Shown here in pieces: positions 26,155 through 34,827 of a DNA stretch of 64,000 nt. Within the stretch, counting starts at the first letter, position 1. Each line of letters starts with the position of its first letter. The stretch lies in the NCBI RefSeq assembly GCF_015291645.1, contig NZ_CP030055.1:186001-250000 (forward strand). The letters run 5' to 3'. The translations under genes and the position numbers were made by a program. This DNA is from Bradyrhizobium sp. CCBAU 53340 (lineage in GTDB: Bacteria; Pseudomonadota; Alphaproteobacteria; Rhizobiales; Xanthobacteraceae). Under the pieces are notes generated by a model, which was not told the DNA's origin, made no database searches, and was given only the letters and a program-made list of their open reading frames with translations.

Positions 26155-27168
26155 TTAGTTCTCACGAATCCAATCATCGACTGCGATCATGAGGCTACGG
26201 CTGCTTGCAATAGCGGGTCTTATCAAATCGGATGTGTTTTGACCATCCAATCTGATCCTTTCACCCTTGTCCGCTTTTGGAATTGCTAGGAATTTTTGCT
26301 GCCTGACATACTCGTCATCCGCGACTGCGGCCCTGTGTAGTAGCGCATTCCTTACTGCACTGAGGGCATCCATCGACTTGTTCGCGATCGCGGTCTCGAC
26401 CCTAGAGGACTTCTCGGAAAACGCTCTCATGTATGCCTCTCTTGCACCAGAGAGACGGGCAAATTCGAAGCGTCTCGCAGAACGCAAAATCGATCCCATG
26501 TGCACACGGAGGTCGAAACCGTGTTTGGCGACTACGTTTAGGTCGAGCTTCTTATCTTGATCGCTGGGGTTCTTATCATACTGATTCTTGTCAGCATCTT
26601 TTTTTGGCTTTCCATTCAGTGATGCAAGCGTCCTTGGGTGAGCGTTTAGTGCAGCTTCCCATAAATCGGCAAGCATCGTTTCGATAGCGGTCCACGTGCC
26701 TGTTATGCAGCCGGATAGCAGGGGAATGAATCCATACGCGCCGATCGGCGTATCGGCAAAGCTGCTCAAGGATCGCGCCGCATTAAGATGATAGTCCAGA
26801 ACATGACCATCCCAACCTGGAGTCTGGCGTAGCTCTTCGTTTCGATTTCTTTCCTTATCGAGCATTTCCTTAGCGATTAGTGCGGCCTTGATATTCTCAT
26901 CCTCGGTCAACGTGTTGCCGAGTTGTCCCGTTACCTGAAATTCTGCTAGGTCGTGACATCGTTGCGTAAGTGCCATGGCGGAAACGATCGACGTCGGAAG
27001 GGACATCATAAATCGCACGGTCGCTATATTGGCTCTGAAACTCGTTGCAACGCCTTCTAGGGGTGAACCTTCAAGCCTCGGAATGTCCCAATTTTCCTGA
27101 CCCAAGCGTGCAAGCGCTTCTAGCTTCAAGTCGCGAACGGGAAATTCTGGAACCGGTGGGACCGCCAT
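26155..27168 (-). CDS. HEPN-like protein, last gene of SIR2-HerA operon
   Basis: A 337-residue helical protein from ATG 27168. Residues 273-278 read RNALLH, in the segment SMDALSAVRNALLHRAAV, matching the R-x4-H motif of HEPN RNases. A hydrophobic helix (GFIPLLSGCITGTWTAIETM) is followed by a charged linker. I do not recognise a named family. Only 35 bp separate it from the KTSC gene, so it should be on the same transcript. Alternative: a structural HEPN relative without catalysis. Confidence 0.6.
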   Translation of the reverse strand: MAVPPVPEFPVRDLKLEALARLGQENWDIPRLEGSPLEGVATSFRANIATVRFMMSLPTSIVSAMALTQRCHDLAEFQVTGQLGNTLTEDENIKAALIAKEMLDKERNRNEELRQTPGWDGHVLDYHLNAARSLSSFADTPIGAYGFIPLLSGCITGTWTAIETMLADLWEAALNAHPRTLASLNGKPKKDADKNQYDKNPSDQDKKLDLNVVAKHGFDLRVHMGSILRSARRFEFARLSGAREAYMRAFSEKSSRVETAIANKSMDALSAVRNALLHRAAVADDEYVRQQKFLAIPKADKGERIRLDGQNTSDLIRPAIASSRSLMIAVDDWIREN

Positions 27169-27203
27169 GACTAAGCATTCCGACGTCGAGCCGAGCACAC
27201 GCC

Positions 27204-27416
27204 TTACCCGACACGAGAAAATGGGTAGGCGTTCTTGATGTAGGCGTTAAGAAATTGACCCTTGGATGGAGCCATCATCAGTTGATCATATAACGCGGCA
27301 TTGACGTTATAATACTGATAAACTGAACCTGAGCTAAACTCGACCTCAAGCGTTTCGGAACCGGCATCGTAACCCAACGAGAGGATATTGGTCGATGCCA
27401 CGGGCTCTCGCATCAT
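27204..27416 (-). CDS. KTSC domain protein
   Basis: A 70-residue protein that is a complete KTSC domain: SLGYDAGSETLEVEFSSGSV, YQYYNVNAALYDQLM, then QFLNAYIKNAYPFSRVG. KTSC domains are small beta-barrel-like modules, sometimes fused to Lys-tRNA synthetase-like or nucleic-acid-linked proteins; the function is unknown. The start overlaps the stop of the HerA gene by 4 bases, so it is translationally coupled. Confidence 0.82.
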   Translation of the reverse strand: MMREPVASTNILSLGYDAGSETLEVEFSSGSVYQYYNVNAALYDQLMMAPSKGQFLNAYIKNAYPFSRVG

Positions 27417-29254
27417 TGGTCGGTCTCCGGCACTTCAGTCTCGTCAACTACAGTTCTTGAGATGTCGATCTGGCGTGCTACTGCGGTAGTGCGTTGAGCT
27501 CTCCATGACGCAACGACGCGATCGTATCCTTCTGCGACGCGTCGTTTCCGCCAAGCCTCACTCACAGCGGGATCACGGCTGTTCGGCAACCGGTCTGCTC
27601 GAGGAAGGGATATGCGGCATCGCACTGGCAACCTGGCTGCTTCGCCTGCAATAATCGCTTCTCCGGTACGGAGCACGGGGAGAAGGTCCATGAGTCCCGA
27701 CAAGTTATCGGGTAGCGCGCCCTTTACTCTGGATCGGTCGGCTGGGTTCGAGAGCCTCAAACCAATCAGAGTTCCGCACTGAGAGAGCACCGTTTCATCG
27801 ATCTCCGCCGGTCGCTGTGACACCAACATGGCCCCAACACCGTATTTGCGACCTTCTTTGGCGATACGTTTTACCATGTCCGCGGCTACGTTGCCGCTCT
27901 CGGGCGAAACGTAGCGATGCGCCTCTTCCATAACAACGAGCAACGGCCGGAGAACCCCGCCTTCGGTTTTTTCTCGGCTCCAAAATAGCGCCTCATACGT
28001 GATCCGCAGAATGGAGCCAATCAGTCTCACCAACACTGCACTCGGGACGCCTGAGAGGTCGAGAATTGTCAGCGGCTTATCGTGACCGAGCCATCCTTGA
28101 AGCAGTGTATCCAAGTCCTGCTCGGTGACTCCTGTGGCGTCCGGCTCCCACGGTCCGGGATGCAGAATAAAGTCGAAACGGCGATCTAACAAACGCGATC
28201 GGAGGAGGTTGAGTTGTCGACGAATCCCCTTCGCTGCCTGATTAAGGAACGGTCCCGTATTGCCCATAGCATGCGGCTTGTACTTAGGGGGCTTAAGTGA
28301 ATCGGGATCGCCTGGGTTCTCCAGCGCCGGTTGATCACGCTGCGGCCCGGTGAATGTCATTGTTTCGAAGTCGACTAGTTCGTACCAAAGCTGTTTGAGG
28401 GAGAAGGGGACCGGGCTATCGACGGTCAGGGATTGCGGGTCAAGTCCAGGCAAACCGGCGACAGCAATTCGCCGCTCCTTCAGCTCCTGAATTTTGTCCG
28501 TGAAGGCAATCGATTGATTATCTCCGAGGTCGCCCGCTACAAAATCAAGTAACTCACCCGCCTCCAGTGCCCAGAAGGGTACGAAAAGGGGCTGTTCTCC
28601 CGGCTGGGGCGTCGCGCTAAAGACCTTGGCGACGTCGGCGAGCGCGGCGGCATATTCGCCGTGTAAGTCTAGGAGAAGAATCCGAGCACCGGATGCTCCA
28701 CTAGTAGCAATGGGTTGAACGATTGACCGTAGCAGACTTGCAACCGTTGTAGACTTGCCCGAGCCGGTGGAGCCGAGAATTGCGCTGTGACGCGTTACGA
28801 GCCCATCGAGCGATAGTCTAACTTCGATATTCTCGGCACTTGAAAGCGTTCCGATCATGATCTGATCATCCTGCGTGCCTCCGTAGATCCTGCGGAGATC
28901 TCGTTCGGTAACGAGATGCACAGTATCATCAATGTTCGGATGTTGACTTAGGCCTCGCTCAAATCTCTCTCCGATCGCTTCTCCCGCAAGTTCAACCCGC
29001 ATCCAGCGTCCAGTCTCGATTTCCGACACTGGAGCGCTCAACGGAGCTGCGGTTGCACCGACCTCGGCTACCACGCCAAAAAGATCTTGGTAGCCAAGCG
29101 GTATCCGCACGAAGCTACCGACTTGGCCTACGCGATAAGTATGCCCATCAATGATGGCAAGGCCCGACGCGAGAGACTCGGCAAGTTTCACGGTTACAGA
29201 TGCGCCCGAAACGGCGCTGACGTGGCCGAGGTACGTGGGGTCCAATCCCTTCAT
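27413..29254 (-). CDS. HerA-type ATPase of a SIR2-HerA defence pair
   Basis: A 613-residue HerA/FtsK-type ATPase. An N-terminal beta-barrel (HAS) domain occupies about the first 100 residues. Walker A is GSTGSGKSTTVASLL (residues 161-168), Walker B LLLDLHGEY, and the second acidic motif LLVVMEEAHRYV, followed by KEGRKYGVGAMLVSQRP. It should form a hexamer. In known SIR2-HerA systems HerA assembles with SIR2 into a large complex that depletes NAD+ or degrades DNA upon infection. Its start overlaps the SIR2 stop by 4 bases. Confidence 0.88.
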   Translation of the reverse strand: MKGLDPTYLGHVSAVSGASVTVKLAESLASGLAIIDGHTYRVGQVGSFVRIPLGYQDLFGVVAEVGATAAPLSAPVSEIETGRWMRVELAGEAIGERFERGLSQHPNIDDTVHLVTERDLRRIYGGTQDDQIMIGTLSSAENIEVRLSLDGLVTRHSAILGSTGSGKSTTVASLLRSIVQPIATSGASGARILLLDLHGEYAAALADVAKVFSATPQPGEQPLFVPFWALEAGELLDFVAGDLGDNQSIAFTDKIQELKERRIAVAGLPGLDPQSLTVDSPVPFSLKQLWYELVDFETMTFTGPQRDQPALENPGDPDSLKPPKYKPHAMGNTGPFLNQAAKGIRRQLNLLRSRLLDRRFDFILHPGPWEPDATGVTEQDLDTLLQGWLGHDKPLTILDLSGVPSAVLVRLIGSILRITYEALFWSREKTEGGVLRPLLVVMEEAHRYVSPESGNVAADMVKRIAKEGRKYGVGAMLVSQRPAEIDETVLSQCGTLIGLRLSNPADRSRVKGALPDNLSGLMDLLPVLRTGEAIIAGEAARLPVRCRISLPRADRLPNSRDPAVSEAWRKRRVAEGYDRVVASWRAQRTTAVARQIDISRTVVDETEVPETDQ

Positions 29255-30468
29255 TCTTCCGTCGTGCCGCTTAGTGCACTCTCCGTTTCAATTGTCTCTT
29301 TCGGCCTCACCATCTCTGAGGAATGCGACAGTGAACAAAATCGGCAGAAGCTCGTAAAATCACCAAGCAGGAATACTGGTTCGCCGGCGCCCCAACGCTG
29401 TCCCCAGAAACTCGCCCGGATTTCGGCCCAGTTCTTTGGCAAATCGCCAGGGCGCCATTTGCCTGAAACCCCACTGATAACTGCACCATCTGCCGCATAC
29501 ACTGACAGATTCGGCCGGTCGAACGCGAGCGCGCGCGCTGCATCCTCTTGCTCTAGATTTTGAAATTGGAACGCGAAAACGGCAGCGTTGGCATTCATCG
29601 CGAGAGCTTCATCCAGCACGGCGCAAATATGGGCGTCGCGAAACGAGAAGCCCGCGGTCAAAAGCAGCGTGTCCGGCTGAAGTAGGAAGTGTTTGAGGCG
29701 TTCGAATAAAGCTGCGTAGGGCTGCTTCTGGGTTAAATCGTATTTCAGATGATCCGGGTATACGAGTTCGGTACAATCGTATCCGCCTGAGCGCACTACG
29801 ACCTCGTGATCGACCTTCCAGCCAAGCGATCCGTGAAGCTTCCATAAACGCGACCAACGAGGCGGAAGGTCATTACCAGCCACTGTGACCGGGTCAAAGA
29901 AGGGCGCATGCCCGCCAGTAAAGCCGTCGAAATATGGTGTCTTGGCACCCTCAAACGCCTCCTCAAGGAGAAGATCGTAGTTCGTCGTAAAAATCTCTAC
30001 AGGATGTGGCCGTTGGGTCCCGCTTATCCATGTGACCAACTCATTGTAGGCGCATCGGTCCTTCGGCAATTTCGCGCCTACGACCCCACCTATGGCGCTG
30101 CAAACACGTGCGCCGAGCGCCTTGTAACCGGCGCCGTCAAGCCCATTGACTTGTGTTCCACCGATAGCCTCTTGTAGCAAGCGGATGCGAGATAGAATCG
30201 ATTCTATATTGCCACCCCCCGGCAAACCGGAGCGAATTGCATCCGCCGCAATCCGGTCTTGCCCATCTAGTCCATTGATCACATGAGTGGTGAGTGCATC
30301 GACGCCCGGGATGAGCGGCTTTCCTTTAGGATCAATTCTTGAATTGGCGTCGACGCGAATTGACAGCGGGGCGCCAGCGCCAAGCAGCAGTCCAATTCGC
30401 TTTCGTCCTTGTGACAAAATCTGTCGCAGATCGGCCATGAACCGATCTGGATTATGAACCGAATCCAT
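29251..30468 (-). CDS. SIR2-family protein of a SIR2-HerA defence pair
   Basis: A 405-residue protein from ATG 30468 with a SIR2 fold: IGLLLGAGAPLSI at residues 25-37 (the NAD-binding GAG motif), VEIFTTNYDLLLEEAF, and LWKLHGSLGW with the catalytic-type His. The C-terminal part is specific to this branch. It probably hydrolyses NAD+ on phage sensing, or acts as a nuclease when bound to HerA; both have been reported for the family. Frames upstream of 30468 lack support. It is divergent from the DUF6641 gene across a 188-bp gap that must hold both promoters. Confidence 0.86.
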   Translation of the reverse strand: MDSVHNPDRFMADLRQILSQGRKRIGLLLGAGAPLSIRVDANSRIDPKGKPLIPGVDALTTHVINGLDGQDRIAADAIRSGLPGGGNIESILSRIRLLQEAIGGTQVNGLDGAGYKALGARVCSAIGGVVGAKLPKDRCAYNELVTWISGTQRPHPVEIFTTNYDLLLEEAFEGAKTPYFDGFTGGHAPFFDPVTVAGNDLPPRWSRLWKLHGSLGWKVDHEVVVRSGGYDCTELVYPDHLKYDLTQKQPYAALFERLKHFLLQPDTLLLTAGFSFRDAHICAVLDEALAMNANAAVFAFQFQNLEQEDAARALAFDRPNLSVYAADGAVISGVSGKWRPGDLPKNWAEIRASFWGQRWGAGEPVFLLGDFTSFCRFCSLSHSSEMVRPKETIETESALSGTTEE

Positions 30469-30656
30469 ATCACCCCCGGAAGCACAGGCCAGCCTACACG
30501 GAAATGCAACTAAAGCGATATTCTCCAAATGATTGATAATGTGGGTAAGGCAATGGCTTTTTGAGCCGCGACCGCGGTAGCCACGGACGACTGGCATGTA
30601 CAGTGCGGTCCAGCGCGTTAGGATCGGGCGGGTTTATCCAACAACGGAGAACCCGC

Positions 30657-31085
30657 ATGCCGATCCTCAAGTCCCTCTCCTTCACCGCGCTGCCCAAGGC
30701 TGGCAACGATCCGGTCCAGCTGCGCCGGACCAAGTTCATCACCAAGCTGGAAGAGCAGAAGCTGCTCCTCTCCGACCCCAATCACGTCCGGACCGTCCAA
30801 CGCTGGACGAAGGTTAATGGGGAGCGCCAGGCAACGACCAAGCAGCAGGCCGTTCGGCCCTGGTGGAAGACCGACGCGAGCGGACAGGTGGTCATGTCCA
30901 TCAAGTTCGGGTCTAAGCCGATCGAGTTCGAGAAGGGCAAGGCCGGCATCGTGGTCGGCTCCAGGGACAAGCTGTCGGCCGTTATCGATGCCCTGATCGG
31001 AGCCGTCCGGGCTGGGGAGCTGGACGAGCACTTCAGCCATGCCGCCAAGACCGGCGGCATCGGTAAGTCCCGCAAAGCTGCCTGA
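30657..31085 (+). CDS. DUF6641 family protein
   Basis: A 142-residue protein from ATG 30657 with CGGAG ahead of it. The sequence pattern (RRTKFITKLEEQKLLL, RPWWKTDASGQVVMSIKFGS, IEFEKGKAGIVVGS) matches DUF6641 proteins, common in Bradyrhizobium islands and phages. Its function is unknown. A strong terminator follows at 31097-31126. Confidence 0.72.
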   Translation: MPILKSLSFTALPKAGNDPVQLRRTKFITKLEEQKLLLSDPNHVRTVQRWTKVNGERQATTKQQAVRPWWKTDASGQVVMSIKFGSKPIEFEKGKAGIVVGSRDKLSAVIDALIGAVRAGELDEHFSHAAKTGGIGKSRKAA

Positions 31086-31096
31086 CCCCTGCAGTC

Positions 31097-31126
31097 GGGC
31101 TGGGTAGCAGTAGCACTCCCCAGCCC
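31097..31126 (+). terminator. intrinsic terminator after DUF6641 gene
   Basis: An 8-bp stem GGGCTGGG paired with CCCAGCCC, a 14-base loop, and CTTTTG a few bases later. It lies 11 bp after the stop of the DUF6641 gene. Confidence 0.65.
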
Positions 31127-31336
31127 TCTCACCTTTTGTTGCTTTGAATATTGCCCCGCCCGGCCCGCCTAACTCGCCTTTCCGGGTAGTCAAACTTTCC
31201 GCCGGACACACGTTGCTTCCGCGAAGGTTCGATCACCCAAGTCCTCCACCGCGTTCGTCCGACCATTGGCAGCACGAAACAAGCCAGAGATGCCGGACGT
31301 AGCTTGCTTCCGCGCATGAAAGTCCCAGACGTCTTC

Positions 31337-31510
31337 TCATCCACCCAGCGGCCGACCTTGGCTGAGATGGTCGTCCGTGTCCCAAAAACGAAAGTTTGCG
31401 ACGCGAGGGAGTCGTTCGTCGCAGGTGGCTCCATGAGCAGCCTGGACGTGCAACCCAGGTTCGGCCTTGTGGGCCTTGATACAGTGGACGTCATCCGAGC
31501 TCGGAGGAAG
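31337..31510 (-). pseudogene. possible degraded coding remnant
   Basis: One minus-strand frame (DDVHCIKAHKAEPGLHVQAA, then RLPRVANFRFWDTDDHLSQG) has G or C at most third codon positions and reads like protein, but it ends at a TGA at 31337 and has no start. Two other frames overlap it. The rest of 31127-31589 holds no gene I can support. Confidence 0.25.
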
Positions 31511-31589
31511 GCGGAGGTAAGCCAGGGCGGGGCGGGATTAGTCCAATCCCAGCCCAAAGCCCGGTAAGCTGGAAGGGGCCGGAAAGGGT

Positions 31590-31829
31590 TCAGCCGACTT
31601 TCCGGCGGGCACCGGCCCGGGTCGGTTTTTGGAAGAACTCGGCCGGGTCAACGTCCAGGATCTTAGCCAGCTTTTCGACGATCTCCAGGCCGACGTAGGT
31701 CACGGCCCGCTCGACCCTGCTTAGGTAGGCCCGGTCCACCCCAGCATCGTTAGCCAACCGCTCCTGGGACAGCTTCCGGTCATGCCGGATGCGCCTGAGG
31801 TTGGTCGCGAAAACTTGGCGAAGGTCCAT
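31590..31829 (-). CDS. XRE-family transcriptional regulator
   Basis: A 79-residue protein that is a single Cro/CI-type helix-turn-helix domain: FATNLRRIRHDRKLSQERLA then DAGVDRAYLSRVERAVTYVG. Small free-standing regulators of this type often control the mobile element they are on. A perfect 12-bp palindrome lies 37 bp upstream of its start, consistent with autoregulation. Confidence 0.88.
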   Translation of the reverse strand: MDLRQVFATNLRRIRHDRKLSQERLANDAGVDRAYLSRVERAVTYVGLEIVEKLAKILDVDPAEFFQKPTRAGARRKVG

Positions 31830-31865
31830 GTACGGACCAGACCAACCTGTGGTTTATTCGCCCAC

Positions 31866-31877
31866 GGCTTTAAAGCC
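31866..31877. promoter_or_regulatory. candidate operator GGCTTTAAAGCC
   Basis: A perfect palindrome in the gap between the XRE gene (minus) and the small plus-strand gene at 31930. Position and symmetry suit binding by the XRE dimer. A second short inverted pair (GGTCC atgtac GGACC) covers the XRE start codon itself at 31825-31840. Confidence 0.45.
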
Positions 31878-31929
31878 TCAAAAACTTTCGGGTATTTTCC
31901 GGGCTCGGGCAAAACGGTGGAGCAGGTAA

Positions 31930-32259
31930 GTGGGAAAGATCTTAGGCGCTCTGTGCCTTGCGGTGGTTGGTCTCGGCGCTCATGTGGTTTGGTACGCGAA
32001 TACGCACCATAGCTCAGGCAGGCCCTGGTTAAATTCCGCCGGTCTTTGGTCGTCCGACCTATTTGACTACGCCCCTGACTATTGTAACGCGGCGCCGATT
32101 GCTTGGGATTTCTGCGCAAGCGCACTCGAAGCCGGCAAGTATTTCGGGCTTCGCACCAGTTCGAAGGACGTTGTGCGCCGAGGTGGCCTGCTGGATCCGG
32201 ATTCAGACGAACGCCGGAATATGGAAGGCTCGCGCGCTCCTCAGAAAGCAGTTCGGTAA
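31930..32259 (+). CDS. small exported or membrane-anchored protein, doubtful
   Basis: A 109-residue frame from GTG 31930. The N-terminus (MGKILGALCLAVVGLGAHVVW) looks like a signal or anchor segment; the rest has aromatic residues and two Cys (DYCNAAPIAWDFCAS). No family is recognised. It is divergent from the XRE gene and converges on the integrase gene. Confidence 0.45.
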   Translation: MGKILGALCLAVVGLGAHVVWYANTHHSSGRPWLNSAGLWSSDLFDYAPDYCNAAPIAWDFCASALEAGKYFGLRTSSKDVVRRGGLLDPDSDERRNMEGSRAPQKAVR

Positions 32260-32296
32260 GGTCGATCTTGGCACTAGCCGTCCCAGTCAGCGTTCA

Positions 32297-34060
32297 TCAG
32301 ATAAGACCGCGTGCCCGCGCGGTCTCCAACATTTCGGCCTGTTCGGCCTCGATCTCTTCTTCGGTCCTGTAGTCGGGGTCGCCTTCCCGGCGGGTGAAGA
32401 TCAGCTGCTCGTATTCAAGTGGCGCGTCTTCTTTAGGGTAGACCACCCGAACTCGACCGTTGCGGAAAGCCACTGAGAAATAGCGTCGCTCTTGAAAGCG
32501 GCCGTCTCTCATGTACTGGTCCACGTAATATGCTTCCCGATTGTCTGGACTGATGGGCTTATCGGGACGATAGCCGACAAAACCGACTTTTATCTCGCCC
32601 ATCAAGGTTGTGAGATGCGACGCGACCTTGGCTCTTAGGGTATACGCATCTTGCCCCCGCGCGTGCTGGATGCGTTTGATGAGAGCTTTGATCTCCTCGG
32701 TGCTTCTCTGTTGGCGGTTCGCCCCAGCCGCAAGCTCATCCCGATCAACCGACTTCGCACGGATCGCCGATTCGAGCGCAGCTCTGCGAGTCGCTTGCTC
32801 GTTCAGTTTCGTCCTGATGAAGTCCATAGCTGCGCCATCATTCAGCAGACTGTAGGTCTTCTCCATCAAGTCCGAGACCGCCCCAAGCTCCCCCTGCAAG
32901 GCCTCTATTTCATTCTCTAGGTCGTGAAGCCCGTTCGTCTGCGACGAAGGATCGACTACGCTAGCAAGGTCAATTTCTTCGACAAAACGCAGGAACGAAG
33001 TCTCGAAATCCTGATAGCGCCACCGGGTGCTGGGACAACCGAGTCGGCGCTTCGCGCTGTCACACGCAAGATACGCACCGCCCTTTGGCCCATACCCCTT
33101 GTTCTCGAACAGAACTTTCGACCCGCAATACGCGCAGCGAGCAAGACCTGAGAACAGATTGCTGTACGCACTGCCCTTGCGGCCCTTACCTGAGATCTTT
33201 CGTTGAGCCTTAGCCACCTGAGCCCGATAGAAAAGCTGCTCATCAACGATCGCTGGAAAATAATCTCTCACGGGATCGCCTTTCGGGACCCTTTTGCCAC
33301 CCTCCCGCACGTGCGGCTGAAATTCGCCGAGCACTGACCGATTCGCTAGAATTTTGGCGATATACGTATGGTGCCAACCATTCGGACTTCCAAAAGTAGG
33401 CACGCCCGCTTCATTCAAGCGGCTTGCCTGCTTTTGCAGCCCCACGCCGGAAACGCTGTCTTTGAAAATTTGCTGAACGATTTTGACCCGTTCTGGAATC
33501 GCCACGTACCGCGAGCGATCCTCTGCCAGTTTCAGCCAAGCCGGGCACCACTTCGTCATTGGCTTCTGTCTGGCGCCCGCTCGCTTGTTGGCCCAGGCGG
33601 CGGAAAGCCTATGGCTCTTCGTAAGCGACTCCTCGTGAGCCCTGCTCATCGTGACCATCGAGACAATGAGGTCTCCGAGGTCCACTTGGCCGGCCCTATA
33701 GACCCGCCGATCTACCAAGGTCACGAGATTGATTCCTGCTTGGACGATCCGCAGAAATAGGGATTGCGCCGCTAAGATTTGCTCGCGGCTAAGTCTGTCG
33801 AGCGATTCAACGATCAGGTAGGAGCCCGACGCAATCTTCTTGGTTTCTATAGCCTCAAGGAACGATCCGAGGCTCCCCTCGCGCAAATTGTCGCCTCTGA
33901 AGGCCGATACCCCGATGTCTTTGTACTCGTCACGCTCTGCGAGCTCGAGGCCATTTTCCTGAGCATAAGCTCGTGATGCCTCCAGCTGTCGCCTACGGCT
34001 GTCCCCGTCCAGCTGCGGAGCAGTCGACATGCGAAGATAGGAAAAAGCTCGTGGTTTCAA
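32297..34060 (-). CDS. large serine recombinase, island integrase
   Basis: A 587-residue protein. Resolvase-type catalytic domain at the N-terminus (FSYLRMSTAPQ with nucleophile Ser12, and ESLDRLSREQI), then the recombinase domain, then a zinc ribbon (CAYCGSKVLF ... YLACDSAKRRLGCPS), then a coiled-coil stretch (about residues 375-450) and a C-terminal tail. This is the standard order of phage-type large serine integrases. It lies 69 bp from the right crossover point, and its direction is away from attR. Excision would normally need a directionality factor; none is recognised, though the small genes nearby are candidates. Confidence 0.93.
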   Translation of the reverse strand: MKPRAFSYLRMSTAPQLDGDSRRRQLEASRAYAQENGLELAERDEYKDIGVSAFRGDNLREGSLGSFLEAIETKKIASGSYLIVESLDRLSREQILAAQSLFLRIVQAGINLVTLVDRRVYRAGQVDLGDLIVSMVTMSRAHEESLTKSHRLSAAWANKRAGARQKPMTKWCPAWLKLAEDRSRYVAIPERVKIVQQIFKDSVSGVGLQKQASRLNEAGVPTFGSPNGWHHTYIAKILANRSVLGEFQPHVREGGKRVPKGDPVRDYFPAIVDEQLFYRAQVAKAQRKISGKGRKGSAYSNLFSGLARCAYCGSKVLFENKGYGPKGGAYLACDSAKRRLGCPSTRWRYQDFETSFLRFVEEIDLASVVDPSSQTNGLHDLENEIEALQGELGAVSDLMEKTYSLLNDGAAMDFIRTKLNEQATRRAALESAIRAKSVDRDELAAGANRQQRSTEEIKALIKRIQHARGQDAYTLRAKVASHLTTLMGEIKVGFVGYRPDKPISPDNREAYYVDQYMRDGRFQERRYFSVAFRNGRVRVVYPKEDAPLEYEQLIFTRREGDPDYRTEEEIEAEQAEMLETARARGLI

Positions 34061-34100
34061 GATGTTGAAGGCCCGCCTAACACATCGGTGAGGCAGTACC

Positions 34101-34223
34101 CTACATCAAATTAATAGTAAACACTATTGCAAACGCCGGCAGACCCGGCGCGACCTGCACCTGCACGTCGACCGCGCGGGCCTCGATCCCCTCAAAGGCG
34201 ACTGTCGAAACCCGCTGAACCAT
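34101..34223 (-). pseudogene. comM: comM/yifB, N-terminal fragment
   Basis: From ATG 34223: MVQRVSTVAFEGIEARAVDV and then QVQVAPGLPAFAIV, the first 34 residues of ComM. At the junction the frame runs into island DNA and stops at 34101 after FTINLM. The intact gene would continue with GLPDKAVSEARERV encoded at 8018 and below. Confidence 0.95.
34113..34147. other. attR, right island-chromosome junction
   Basis: The island half is AATAGTAAACACTATTG (34113-34129), the crossover dinucleotide is GC at 34129-34130, and the chromosomal half begins AAACGCCGGCAGACC, which is comM codons on the minus strand. The island half is the left arm of attP and matches the other arm (8020-8036, reversed) at 14 of 17 positions. 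Confidence 0.85.
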
Positions 34224-34439
34224 GCTGCCCCCTCGCACAATCAAGGGTAGCAGACCGGGATCGCCCTGACAAGAACAATACAAGAACAAAAGCGAGGGCG
34301 GCGCAAGCCCTAACCAAACGTAAACAGGGTGCCGACACTACGCTTCGAATGCGAGCAGCTCTCCTCAGCACATTCCAACGAATGTCCGCTACTCCTACGG
34401 CTGCGGGATGGGCCGTGATCTAACGGGTGAAGAATTCAA

Positions 34440-34685
34440 ATGCTTGCAAATCGCCGCAGAAGCGAACGACGGGTGTGCAGCCGGCTGGCCAAGATTCATT
34501 TCGGTGCGGGCTCGCTGCCGCGGGACTGCACGATCACGGATATCTCGGACGGTGGCGTGAAGGTCGTGGCGGAGTTTCTGGAAGTGCCGCCGCAGTTCAC
34601 CATCATCTTCGCTCCCGACTATTCGCGTCAGTGCCGCCTGCGCTGGCGCATCGGCTGCGAGTTCGGTGCGGAATTTACGGACTAA
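34440..34685 (+). CDS. PilZ domain protein
   Basis: An 81-residue single PilZ domain. The c-di-GMP-binding motifs are visible: RRRSERR near the N-terminus (RxxxR) and DISDGGVKVV (D/NxSxxG). The C-terminal QCRLRWRIGCEFGAEF is typical of rhizobial short PilZ proteins. It probably senses c-di-GMP. It stands alone, next to tadD/cpa genes, so a link to pilus or surface control is possible. Confidence 0.88.
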   Translation: MLANRRRSERRVCSRLAKIHFGAGSLPRDCTITDISDGGVKVVAEFLEVPPQFTIIFAPDYSRQCRLRWRIGCEFGAEFTD

Positions 34686-34687
34686 GG

Positions 34688-34736
34688 GCGCATGATCCGG
34701 AAAAGTGTGAAGCGGTTTTCCGAAAAGATCATGCGC
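34688..34736. repeat. palindromic repeat, GCGCATGATC...GATCATGCGC
   Basis: Ends are a perfect 10-bp inverted pair; the middle holds a second pair (CCGGAAAA / TTTTCCG). Same family as 5909-6005 and 49445-49494. It lies just after the PilZ stop and could act as a transcript-end hairpin. Confidence 0.75.
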
Positions 34737-34827
34737 AAAATGCAGTTCTGCAGGCCGGCGTCCTTAACCGGACTTTAGCGTTAATCGGCAAAGCATCTCT
34801 GATCAGTCCGCCGGCGGTGATCAGAGT

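Larger units (their letters stand above)
8021..34130. mobile_element. 26.1-kb genomic island inserted in comM
   Basis: Limits come from the two halves of comM. Removing 8021-34130 joins bases 34223-34131 to GC and then to 8018-6575 on the minus strand, a frame of exactly 513 codons including the stop, with GLPAFAIVGLPDKA restored. The serine recombinase at 32297-34060 lies 69 bp inside the right end. Cargo base composition is visibly richer in A and T than the flanks. Cargo includes several defence-type families (SIR2-HerA, DUF3883, PIN, HEPN-like), a Rep-like HUH protein and a second, tyrosine-type recombinase. Confidence 0.92.

Noticed and set aside
31304..31567. Plus-strand frame of 87 codons
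   Set aside because: No family, overlaps a better minus-strand remnant, and no ribosome-binding site.
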